Positions 8,875 to 16,382 of a DNA stretch of 64,000 nt are shown here, in pieces. Numbering within the stretch: position 1 is the stretch's first letter; the number at the start of each line of letters is the position of its first letter. The position numbers were made by a program, and so were the translations under genes. The notes under the pieces were generated by a model, which saw nothing but the letters and a program-made list of their open reading frames with translations, did not search any database and was not told the origin of the DNA. Source of the DNA: Gemmatimonadota bacterium (GTDB lineage Bacteria; Gemmatimonadota; Gemmatimonadetes; Palauibacterales; KS3-K002); assembly GCA_020344215.1 (NCBI GenBank), contig CP070815.1, positions 4,647,591-4,711,590 on the forward strand, given 5' to 3'.

Positions 8875-9855
8875 ATGAGCACACAGATGAAGTACCTCGG
8901 GGAGCGACTCGGCCGAACCGGCCTCGCCGCATCACTCACGCTTGGCGGTCTGCTGTCACCGATAGGGACCCTGGCGACACAGGAACGCGCACCGGAAGAT
9001 CAGATCCACTTCCCTGTCGCACCCACCGTGCTGGTGGAGGGCGAGTTCTCGCGCTGCGAGGGCATCGCCTTCAACGGCGAGGGCGACCTGTATGTGGCCG
9101 GCGATCGGGCGCTCTGGCGCGTGAGTACGGATGGTGAGGTAGCGAAGATCGCCGAGCTCTATTCGAATCTCGGCCTCGCGCCGATTGGGGATCGCGACAT
9201 CCTGATGGCCGACTTCGGGCCGACCAACAGATTCAATCACGGCCCGAACGACGACGGCATCGTCTGGCGGATCACTCCGGAGGGGGAGAAGACGCGGGTC
9301 GTGGATGGTGGAATCGGCGATCCGAACTTCGTGCTGGTGCGCCCCGACGGCTCCTTCTTCGTGTCCGACGATGCCACGGACGAGATCTTCCTGGTCGATA
9401 CCGAAAGAAGGATCGCTCTATTCACAGACGCCATCGGTCACCCCAACGGCCTGGCACTCTCGGCCGACGGCTCGACGCTGTACGTCGCACAGATCTTCGT
9501 CAGCCTGCGCCCGCTGGTCATCGACGACCGCGTCTGGGCCCTGCCGCTGCAGGACGGTCAACCGGCGGGAGCACCGGAGGTCATCGCCCGGTTGGGCGAG
9601 CGGGCGGCCAACGACGGCCTGGCGATCGATGAACTGGGTCGGATCTACGTCGCGGCCAACGGCCAGGGGATCATTTGGCGCATAGATCCGGCGACCCGGG
9701 AGACGGTGCTCATCGCCGAGAACATGCCGGGTGTCGCCAGCCTCGCGTTCGGGCAAGGCGCGTTCGATCATCACGCCATCTACGCCACATCGACGCGCAC
9801 GGGGCGAGTTTGGGAGGTAAAGGCGGGGGTCGGCGGTGCGCCGCTCCACCGCTAG
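8875..9855 (+). CDS. Secreted SMP-30/gluconolactonase-like beta-propeller protein
   Basis: The mature part is a six-bladed propeller of the SMP-30/gluconolactonase/LRE type, with successive strands such as GIAFNGEGDLYVAGD, NFVLVRPDGSFFVSDD, HPNGLALSADGSTLYVAQ and NDGLAIDELGRIYVAANG. Family members hydrolyse lactones or act as calcium-dependent esterases, but the substrate here is unknown. I begin it at MSTQMKYLGE because an export signal follows (LGRTGLAASLTLGGLL). Alternative ATGs at 8833 and 8887 are in frame. The Shine-Dalgarno sequence is weak (CGGGG). The protein should be periplasmic. Confidence 0.8.
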   Translation: MSTQMKYLGERLGRTGLAASLTLGGLLSPIGTLATQERAPEDQIHFPVAPTVLVEGEFSRCEGIAFNGEGDLYVAGDRALWRVSTDGEVAKIAELYSNLGLAPIGDRDILMADFGPTNRFNHGPNDDGIVWRITPEGEKTRVVDGGIGDPNFVLVRPDGSFFVSDDATDEIFLVDTERRIALFTDAIGHPNGLALSADGSTLYVAQIFVSLRPLVIDDRVWALPLQDGQPAGAPEVIARLGERAANDGLAIDELGRIYVAANGQGIIWRIDPATRETVLIAENMPGVASLAFGQGAFDHHAIYATSTRTGRVWEVKAGVGGAPLHR

Positions 9856-9884
9856 GCAGGTCCGGCGCCGAGCATGTTTCTATC

Positions 9885-10262
9885 TCACTCCGGCGGCTCG
9901 CGTCGGGTACGCACCTGACCGGATACCCTGACGTCCACCGGATGGCCGTCGAGTGTGTCGGGTAGCTCCTCCAAGAGTCTCGCCGAGCTTCGCGTGACGA
10001 ACACCACGATACACGGCGCGCCGTCGCACTCGCCCAGGCCGGTGCCGACCACGCCCCGCACTTCCATCAGCCGCGGCGTCTCATGGCGCAGGACTTCCTC
10101 GATGCTCTTCGTCTCCATAGCCGCCTCCTGCGACCGGCGCCCCTCCGATCGATCCTCCTGGCCTGCGCAACCGGCGCCGATGCAAAGGACACCAACGAGC
10201 AGAACGGCGCTCAGCGTCTCTCGCTGCCCGGACCGATGTCTCTGCACGCGAACCTCGCTCAT
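9885..10262 (-). CDS. Small lipoprotein sharing a module with the adjacent protease
   Basis: The 125-residue product starts MSEVRVQRHRSGQRETLSAV and has a lipoprotein signal ending in CIGAGC. The rest is one short domain, HETPRLMEVRGVVGTGLGEC through SARLLEELPDTLDGHPVDV. The same pattern occurs near the N-terminus of the next protein upstream (HTPRLMEIPGVLGTGTALG, with LEGLPVEVKVTG). The domain is therefore a stand-alone copy of the protease's N-terminal module. The function is unknown. A cap on the active site or a shared partner-binding unit is a guess. Confidence 0.65.
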   Translation of the reverse strand: MSEVRVQRHRSGQRETLSAVLLVGVLCIGAGCAGQEDRSEGRRSQEAAMETKSIEEVLRHETPRLMEVRGVVGTGLGECDGAPCIVVFVTRSSARLLEELPDTLDGHPVDVRVSGQVRTRREPPE

Positions 10263-10325
10263 ACTCCTAAGCCGCAACTTAAAGATCCATGCCGGCGCCC
10301 GGCGAGCAATCCCGCGTGGCAAAGC

Positions 10326-10356
10326 GCGAGGGGGAGCACCCTGCTCTCCCCCTCGC
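10326..10356 (-). terminator. GC-rich hairpin after the protease gene
   Basis: GCGAGGGGGA at 10326-10335 pairs with TCCCCCTCGC at 10347-10356, and an inner GCA/TGC pairing leaves a small bulge. It lies 36 bp beyond the protease stop and before the small lipoprotein start. The minus-strand downstream sequence has only a short T-run, so termination efficiency is uncertain. Confidence 0.5.
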
Positions 10357-10391
10357 CTGTCGATCAGCGATCGGCGCGGCTATCTAACCGC

Positions 10392-12074
10392 TCAGTTCAC
10401 TGTGAAGCAGTCCGTGCCCGTCCCAGTCTGACCGTCGGGGTTGGTGACGGTCACGTCGCGTGGACTGCGCGCCGCACGCGGCCCGATCCGTATGCTGGCA
10501 ACCAGCTCGTCTGGGCCGACGTACCTAACACCGCGGACCGCGATCCCCGACCCGAAGCTCACGCTGGCACCATTCTCGAAGTTGGCGCCGCTTATCGTCA
10601 CGCTGAGCTTCTGCTTCCGATCACCGTTGTCCGGGGCGCAGCTCGTTACGGTCGGAGCGACTGTAGGTTCAGTGACCGTGACGGTGGTCGTCGCCGTGTC
10701 GTTGGCCGAGTTCTCGTCAGATTCGAGTGCGTGGCTCGCCTCCAGCAGGTGAGGATCCAGGCTCGCCTCTGCTGTACTCCACGTGTAGGTCAGCGTAGCC
10801 GCATCGCCGGCCGCCAGCCCAGCCACGGTCTGCCTGCCGATCTCCCGGCTGTCGGTTATGTCCCGCAGCGTCACGTCGAACGCGCCCACCGCCTCGCTGC
10901 CCACGTTACGCACAGCGACGTTCACGTCCACCTCGTCACCCTGCGCCACCGGGCTCGGAGCATCCACGCTCGTCACCGCCACGTCGATGATCGGCGTCGC
11001 GGCCGTCCCGTCGACCGTCACCCCGAACCGCTTCAGCACCAGGTCGATTCGGTTGGCGAAGGTCCGCTGGCTGCCGCCGGCGAAGAGCAGCCCCACCGGG
11101 CTCTTCTGCGCATCGTAGGTGACTATGAGCGAGCCGGAGTCGCCGCCGCCGCTGAAATCGCCGGGGCCGATCCCTATCTGATCGTACATGTAGGCCGACT
11201 TGATGCAGAAGCCGAAAATCGACTCGTAGCAGACCTCGATGAAGACGTTCACCTCGGTGACGGTGCCCTGCGTGAGCCTTGTCGTCCTGCCATACTTCTG
11301 CACCGCCAGGCCCAGCAGGTCGCCCGTGCTATCGAAGTAGCCGTCGGCGTCCGCGTCGCCGTAGATCGTCGAGCCGGGCGTACCGTAGCCGTCGACCGGC
11401 GTCGCATTCCCCAGCTCGGCTTCCGAGGAGCCCGCGATGGCGGCGTCCATCGTATTGTAGCCGCTGAACGAGAAGTCTATCCAGTAGAAGTCCTCCAGCA
11501 CACCGATCTGGTCGGCCGGATACTGACCGCCGTCGTAGGGGCCCGGCTGCAGTACCGGGTCGTCGAAATCCGCCCGGTTCTGATCGGCGTAGACGTGGTT
11601 GTTGCTGAGGGCGTAGACGTTGCCCACCGCGTCCCGCACGCGCGCTCCGATGGTGCCCGCCGTAATGTTGGGATGGCCTGTGGACACCCCGGTCGGCACC
11701 GGCCGTGGGAAACGCGCCGTCGGGTCGGCCAGCGCCATCACGAGCCCGGTCACCTTCACCTCGACCGGCAGACCTTCCAGCCGGGCCGGGAGATCCTCGA
11801 CGCCCGCCCGCTCGGTGAAGATCCGGACCACGGGCCGGCCGTCGGCGCCCAGCGCTGTCCCCGTCCCCAGCACGCCGGGGATCTCCATGAGTCTCGGGGT
11901 GTGGCGGTCCTGGATGGCGATCGCCGTCTGGATCGCCTGCTGCTGGCCCAGCAGCGCGTCCGGCGGCGCCATTATGTCGGCGGCATCCCGGCTGCACCCG
12001 AGCCAAGTCGCGCCAGCGGCCAAGGCCACCACGGCTATAGGGATAAGAGTTCGGCGTGAGATCGACTGGAACAT
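10392..12074 (-). CDS. Secreted trypsin-like (Nal1-type) peptidase lipoprotein with CARDB and IPT/TIG domains
   Basis: The 560-residue precursor has a lipoprotein signal (VALAAGATWLGC). Residues 55-110 are the HTPRLMEIPG module shared with the next gene. Then comes a trypsin-fold domain with a plausible catalytic triad: His in ALSNNHVYA, Asp in YNTMDAAIAG and Ser in GGGDSGS. A CARDB-type domain (DVAVTSVDAPSPVAQGDEVD) and a C-terminal IPT/TIG-like domain (GDRKQKLSVTISGANFENG) follow. This suggests a surface- or periplasm-anchored protease with binding domains. GGAGG lies 7 nt before the ATG. A calcium-like DADADGYFDS loop interrupts the peptidase domain. Confidence 0.8.
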   Translation of the reverse strand: MFQSISRRTLIPIAVVALAAGATWLGCSRDAADIMAPPDALLGQQQAIQTAIAIQDRHTPRLMEIPGVLGTGTALGADGRPVVRIFTERAGVEDLPARLEGLPVEVKVTGLVMALADPTARFPRPVPTGVSTGHPNITAGTIGARVRDAVGNVYALSNNHVYADQNRADFDDPVLQPGPYDGGQYPADQIGVLEDFYWIDFSFSGYNTMDAAIAGSSEAELGNATPVDGYGTPGSTIYGDADADGYFDSTGDLLGLAVQKYGRTTRLTQGTVTEVNVFIEVCYESIFGFCIKSAYMYDQIGIGPGDFSGGGDSGSLIVTYDAQKSPVGLLFAGGSQRTFANRIDLVLKRFGVTVDGTAATPIIDVAVTSVDAPSPVAQGDEVDVNVAVRNVGSEAVGAFDVTLRDITDSREIGRQTVAGLAAGDAATLTYTWSTAEASLDPHLLEASHALESDENSANDTATTTVTVTEPTVAPTVTSCAPDNGDRKQKLSVTISGANFENGASVSFGSGIAVRGVRYVGPDELVASIRIGPRAARSPRDVTVTNPDGQTGTGTDCFTVN

Positions 12075-12200
12075 GGGATTCCCTCCTCTGGGCGTGAAAC
12101 GGGACTCCCGGCGGGAACGAGGACTTGCCGTGGCGTGTGCCTATGGCCTTCCCACGCTAGTCCGCGGCCCAACCGCTGTCAACGACTTCTCACTCGCTGC

Positions 12201-12848
12201 CTATTGCTGCTGGTAATAGAAGCGTACCTGCAGCAGACGCAGGCCGTTGTTGTCGTAAGCCCAGAAGTAGCCCTGCAGGCATTCAGCAAACAGGCTCACG
12301 CGCGTGTCGCCACACGCCTGGGCAGCATCGCTCTCCGGGTCGAGCTCGATGGTCGTCAGCTCCTCCGTGACATCTCTGAAGCGCCGCCGACCCCTCTCAC
12401 GTATCTCCACAACCGATTGGGTGGAGCAAATCTCACCCTCGACAAGCTCACCGGCGATATCATCGGCGCACGTGGTCATCTCGGTCTCACCGTGCGGCTT
12501 CCCGAGGCCACGAACCCAGACCGAGTACGTCCCCGGTGCAGGCAACTGGAAGATCGCGCCGCCATCGGTTCCGTTGGCGTCGAGTACCTGGAAGGTACCA
12601 TCCGTGCTCTGCGATAGGCTTATCCTGGTGCGCACGGCGGGCTCGGGTTTCGGCTTCCCCAGGCTGACGAAGATGCGATGACCGCTGTTACCCGTCATCT
12701 CTGCCGTCTTCGTCTTCGGGACCCCGATGATGTTGAGGTTGTAGTGAGGGCCGTTAGGCGCGCCGTTGCCTGTCTGGGCCAAGCTCACTTCGGCGAGCGA
12801 CGATAGGAGCACGAGGGCCGCTAGCAGCTGTAGGCGGGCTGACTGCAT
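12201..12848 (-). CDS. Secreted protein of unknown function
   Basis: This 215-residue protein has a signal peptide (MQSARLQLLAALVLLSSLAE) cleaved near SLAQ. A conserved-looking body follows, with YNLNIIGVPKTKTAEMTG, RIFVSLG, QVLDANGTDGGAIFQLP and a Y-S-V-W-V-R-G-L-G-K segment. The pattern recalls hypothetical proteins seen in environmental genomes, but no function is known. Cysteine pairs (TTCADD, GEICST, QACGD, AECLQG) could form disulfides. The ATG at 12848 is preceded by GGAGGT at a 7-nt gap. The gene stands alone between the protease and alanine racemase genes. Confidence 0.7.
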   Translation of the reverse strand: MQSARLQLLAALVLLSSLAEVSLAQTGNGAPNGPHYNLNIIGVPKTKTAEMTGNSGHRIFVSLGKPKPEPAVRTRISLSQSTDGTFQVLDANGTDGGAIFQLPAPGTYSVWVRGLGKPHGETEMTTCADDIAGELVEGEICSTQSVVEIRERGRRRFRDVTEELTTIELDPESDAAQACGDTRVSLFAECLQGYFWAYDNNGLRLLQVRFYYQQQ

Positions 12849-13061
12849 GATGATGACCTCCACGATCACGGTTCAGGCGTGGACCACTATTCGGCGAGCA
12901 ACGGTATTCGCGTTCGGCTGCCACTTCCGTGCCGCCGCAGAACGCGACCCAGCAACACGACTTAGCGTGCGCGCGGACAATCTGACCGGGAATTTATTTC
13001 CTAGGCGGGTAACTTTCTTGGAGTCCGATCGGCTACTCGACTGCCAAGGCCACAGCCGTTG

Positions 13062-14261
13062 CTACTCCAGATGGATCCTCGGCAGCAACGGATTCATCCC
13101 TATCGCCACCCTGTACACCGAACTTCCGGCCCACCCGGCAACCTCGCCGATCGACAACCGCGCGCCGTCCTGGTTGCCGAACAGCACCACCTCATCACCT
13201 ATCTGCGGTTCTTCAGCGCCCGTCACGTCTACCGTGGCGTGGTTTGCTGTTACCGCTGCGATGAGCGGCCACCGCTGACCACGGATGAGGACCTCAGCCT
13301 GGTCAACGCCCTGCGGAGGGTAGCCGTCGGAATAGCCGAGCGGCAGCGTCGCTACGAGCGTTTCGCGCTCGGCCGTGAACCTCCTGTGGTACGAGACCGA
13401 GTCTCCGGGGCGTAGTCGCTTCACATATACCACCCTCGTCTTCAGCGACATGACCGGCTTGAGATCCATGTTGGCTAGCGGTTCCAAACCGTAGATGGCG
13501 TTCCCCGGCCTCACCATATCGAGGAACGAGTCGGGCAACGTCGCGATCGCCAGACTGCTGGCGGCGTGTCGCGAGCCAACAGATATGCCCGCATCCTCCG
13601 CCGCATCGCAGACCTGAATGAACCGCTCGAGTTGGACCCGGTCGAATTCCGGCTCTTCCGTAAGAGTCGTGAAAATTCCCTCGATCGAGATCCCCGACAG
13701 CGAAGCGACCTTCTCGATGAAGGGCAGCGCTTCGTGGTAGGGAACCCCGACTCGTCCCAACCCGGTGTCCACCTTGATGTGGACCTTCGCACCCTGCCCC
13801 TGGCGACGGCCGGCCTCGGCAAGCATATCAACGGCGTCGCTATACACGGACTGAGATATGTCGAGCTCGACGAGCTGTTCAGCCTCGTCGCGCGAGAAGG
13901 GACCGAAGTTCAAGATCGTGCCACCTATCCCATTCTCTCGTAGCAACGCCGCTTCCTGGACCTTGCCAACGGCGAAATGCCGGACGTTCTCTCTCTCGAG
14001 AAACCCGGCGACCCCAACGAGCCCGTGCCCGTAGGCGTTCGCCTTTATGACGGCCATCACCGGCCGATTACCCACCCTCCTCCGAATCTGCGCCAGGTTC
14101 CAGGCGAGGTTCTCGAGGCTGATCTCGATCCACGGGTCGTAACGCTCGCTCGAGATCGCCGGCCCACTAGTCGAGACGCCCCACAGCTTCTCTGGAACGG
14201 CGAGTGCCAGCGGGGCCGTACTCGTCAGGGCCAGGAACCCTCTGCGGGTAATCTCCCTCAT
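13062..14261 (-). CDS. alr: Alanine racemase with twin-arginine export signal
   Basis: The 399-residue product is a PLP fold-type III racemase. VIKANAYGHGL holds the PLP lysine, DTGLGRVGV and RPGNAIYGL are family motifs, and SVSYHRRF carries the catalytic tyrosine of the second face. The N-terminus, ITRRGFLALTSTAPLALAV, is a twin-arginine signal, so the enzyme appears to act in the periplasm, like known broad-specificity exported racemases. Its ATG overlaps the stop of the DUF2459-like gene by four bases (ATGA), so the two are coupled. Export of folded, cofactor-loaded enzyme fits the Tat route. Substrate range is not known. Confidence 0.9.
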   Translation of the reverse strand: MREITRRGFLALTSTAPLALAVPEKLWGVSTSGPAISSERYDPWIEISLENLAWNLAQIRRRVGNRPVMAVIKANAYGHGLVGVAGFLERENVRHFAVGKVQEAALLRENGIGGTILNFGPFSRDEAEQLVELDISQSVYSDAVDMLAEAGRRQGQGAKVHIKVDTGLGRVGVPYHEALPFIEKVASLSGISIEGIFTTLTEEPEFDRVQLERFIQVCDAAEDAGISVGSRHAASSLAIATLPDSFLDMVRPGNAIYGLEPLANMDLKPVMSLKTRVVYVKRLRPGDSVSYHRRFTAERETLVATLPLGYSDGYPPQGVDQAEVLIRGQRWPLIAAVTANHATVDVTGAEEPQIGDEVVLFGNQDGARLSIGEVAGWAGSSVYRVAIGMNPLLPRIHLE

Positions 14262-14962
14262 CTCGGTGTCTCCGTCTTCTTAGAAATCACGATGATGATA
14301 TCGAACAGCGAATCGCTCCCGTCCGGTGGCAGATCGACTTTCCAGTTAGAGAGCAGCACCGGTCCGCCGACCCGGCAATCGAGCTCCTTCAGCCACCTGG
14401 CGATGACCTGGTTCGAGTTGTGAAAGACCCAGTAGGCGCTCGGGTGATGCACGAACTCGAGATCGTACGCCGCATTGTAGATCCGAGTCTCGAGATTGGC
14501 TTCGTAGATGGAATCCAAGCGGGCGCGTAGAGCTTCGATCTCCTGGGAATCGACGACCAGCTCGTAGATGCCCTCGACCCAGACCAGCAACTGCCGTCGG
14601 ACGGCCGCCGCAGTGGGGGGCCCCGACAGCTCGCGACGCCCGAGCCCCGCCCGACTCGGCCACAGGACCGCAGCGGAAGCCTCGGAGAGACCAGTGTTGA
14701 CCTGGGCGTAGTACCTCCAGTCCCCGTACGAGTAGCGTACGACCCCGCCGTCACGCCCCGGCAGGGCGAGGCTCGCGTGCCGGCCGTGATCGAGGAGAAA
14801 CACGGTTCGCGGCTCGTCCGGCACGACCGGCGGCATGATGACGGTCGTGCACGCCTGACAGAACAACAGGCCAATCACCGCAGACACGGCGACCAGCCGT
14901 CGGGCGACCGAGACTCTCCCCGTCTGGGTCGTGGAGGGCCGCGCCGCTACATCATTGTCCAT
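14258..14962 (-). CDS. DUF2459-like lipoprotein
   Basis: This roughly 234-residue protein has an N-terminal hydrophobic signal ending LLFCQACTT. The body resembles DUF2459/TIGR02117 in FLLDHGRHASLALPG, SYGDWRYYAQ, LWPSRAGLGRREL and the late WVFHNSNQVIARWLKELDC. The function of that family is unknown. Start choice is uncertain: an in-frame GTG 12 codons upstream (14998) is also possible. It is translationally coupled to the alanine racemase downstream, which suggests a shared envelope role. Confidence 0.65.
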   Translation of the reverse strand: MDNDVAARPSTTQTGRVSVARRLVAVSAVIGLLFCQACTTVIMPPVVPDEPRTVFLLDHGRHASLALPGRDGGVVRYSYGDWRYYAQVNTGLSEASAAVLWPSRAGLGRRELSGPPTAAAVRRQLLVWVEGIYELVVDSQEIEALRARLDSIYEANLETRIYNAAYDLEFVHHPSAYWVFHNSNQVIARWLKELDCRVGGPVLLSNWKVDLPPDGSDSLFDIIIVISKKTETPR

Positions 14963-15289
14963 ACAAACCGCGGATCGGCAAACGTAAAGGGATGACACAC
15001 GAACTCGCCGCCGCTGACAATTGCACGCCTGCGTCGCATTAGCAACACCTAGCCTCGGCCAGCGGCCGGAAGCTGGGCGACGCCGCTGCCCCTACCAGAG
15101 ACCATGTGTGTCGGGACAGTACTGGAAGCGTATTCGGGCAAATAGTCCCTTTTCAATCCCCATGACGGCTGTCAGCCCAGTCCCGGCGCGCCTGAGCGGT
15201 GGCGCGAAGCTTGCGCAATCCCCAGCCGGAACGATCGGGCCCGGGAGAGCCTGTGAGGGAGCCGAGCGCTGGATCGACGGTAGGTGTTA

Positions 15290-15442
15290 ATGGGGTCGAA
15301 GAGGAAGCGGGAGAAGATCCCGGTCGAGCGGGAGCTGCCGAAGCGGCGGGTTCCGCACAAGCGGACCAAGGCCCACGAGTTGAAGAAGACGTACAAACGG
15401 AGCCGTGAAGGGACGCGCTGGAGGAAAGGGGTTAAGGGCTGA
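15290..15442 (+). CDS. Highly basic 50-residue protein
   Basis: An ATG opens a 50-codon frame, MGSKRKREKIPVERELPKRR continuing VPHKRTKAHELKK and ending in GTRWRKGVKG. By my count 21 of 50 residues are Lys or Arg, with no hydrophobic segment, as in small RNA-binding or ribosome-associated proteins. AGGTG lies 4 nt upstream. Its TGA overlaps the ATG of the next frame by one base, and a strong terminator follows, so the pair looks like a real transcription unit. I do not recognise a named family. Confidence 0.6.
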   Translation: MGSKRKREKIPVERELPKRRVPHKRTKAHELKKTYKRSREGTRWRKGVKG

Positions 15443-15525
15443 TGTTGACTGCGTTGGTGGTGGCAAGCTTCATCCTCGTGCCGCCGGTGATTTGGGTGTG
15501 GCGCTCATACGAGGAGCCGAAATAG
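15442..15525 (+). CDS. 27-residue membrane microprotein coupled to the basic protein
   Basis: The frame reads MLTALVVASFILVPPVIWVW and ends RSYEEPK, so one transmembrane helix fills most of it and a charged tail faces one side. Its start overlaps the previous stop (TGATG), with an AAGGGG ribosome site inside the preceding gene. It is far below usual gene-calling cut-offs. The single-helix design with YEEP tail resembles small subunits that sit at the edge of larger membrane complexes. That comparison is only structural. Confidence 0.5.
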   Translation: MLTALVVASFILVPPVIWVWRSYEEPK

Positions 15526-15591
15526 AGCAGGAGTAATCGCCTCGATAGGTGAGGCAAGCGTTAACTCGTACACTCTAGATCGGAGCTGAAC

Positions 15592-15629
15592 AGAGAGGGG
15601 CACCAACATTCGGTGCCCCTCTCTTTCTT
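15592..15629 (+). terminator. Rho-independent terminator
   Basis: Bases 15592-15604 (AGAGAGGGGCACC) pair perfectly with 15612-15624 (GGTGCCCCTCTCT) around a 7-nt loop, followed by TTCTT. It closes the two-gene small-protein unit 66 bp after its last stop. Confidence 0.9.
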
Positions 15630-15804
15630 GCCGGTTAGGTTGGCAGCGCAAAGCCGCTCACCCAACCGTCACTCGCTCACCGCGATCCCGGCAGAAAGTC
15701 CCCAGCAACCAGAGCGAACGGAACGCAGTACGGCATCACTCCGCAGGTCCCCGCCACGGCGAGGATCAGGGTGAGCCGATCGGCAAAGGCTGGGCCGGTG
15801 CGCC

Positions 15805-16251
15805 TCACTCCTCGGGCCCGGGAGGCTTCCGCAACTTCTTGGCCTGTCCCCGGCGGCTCTTGGTCTCGAGCCGTTCTTCCACGGCCGACTTGGGGGGCCG
15901 CGTCTTCTTCCGGCGCTTCGGCACCCGCAGGGCGCGGGCGACCAGATCCCGCAGCCGCTGCTTCGCCAGTTCCTTGTTGCGATGCTGGCTCCGCTCGTCG
16001 TCGGCGACGACTCGCAGAACGCCGTCCTTGTCAATCCGCGAGGCCAGCCTCGCGAGGATCCGCTCCTTCTCCTCGTCGGTCAGGGCGGCGCTCAACCGGA
16101 CGTTCCAGCACGCCTCGACGCGTGTGGCGCGGCGATTTACATGTTGGCCGCCCGGGCCACCCGACCGGGTAGCTCGAAAGTAGATCTCGTACTCGGGAAC
16201 TGCGCTGCGCTCGCTCACTGGCCAAGCCGGTCTGTAGTACGGGGCGATCAC
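15805..16251 (-). CDS. arfB: Peptide chain release factor-like protein, ArfB type
   Basis: The 148-residue protein is a single class-I release-factor catalytic domain with the peptidyl-tRNA hydrolysis motif in RSGGPGGQHVNRRATRVE and a C-terminal basic tail (KRRKKTRPPKSA, SRRGQAKKLRK). It lacks codon-recognition domains. This matches ArfB/YaeJ, which rescues ribosomes stalled without a stop codon by placing its tail in the mRNA channel. The longest start is GTG at 16251. A second GTG at 16218 (SERSAVPEYEIYF) gives a length closer to the family norm. It is divergent from the ADOP gene at 16383. Confidence 0.85.
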   Translation of the reverse strand: MIAPYYRPAWPVSERSAVPEYEIYFRATRSGGPGGQHVNRRATRVEACWNVRLSAALTDEEKERILARLASRIDKDGVLRVVADDERSQHRNKELAKQRLRDLVARALRVPKRRKKTRPPKSAVEERLETKSRRGQAKKLRKPPGPEE

Positions 16252-16382
16252 GTACGTCGGATCCCAAGATGCTAGGTTCCGCCGTCGGGTGGCAATCTTC
16301 GGCCGGCGAAACCCGGCGCCCGACGCCTCGTAGTGTCGGTTGTAGCATAGCGGGCCGACCCTCCCACCAGAGATGTGACGCC

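Noticed and set aside
10083..12059. A 658-codon open frame on the plus strand
   Set aside because: It is antisense to the trypsin-like lipoprotein gene, which has clear motifs and a signal peptide. Its own translation is rich in Arg and His with no domain.
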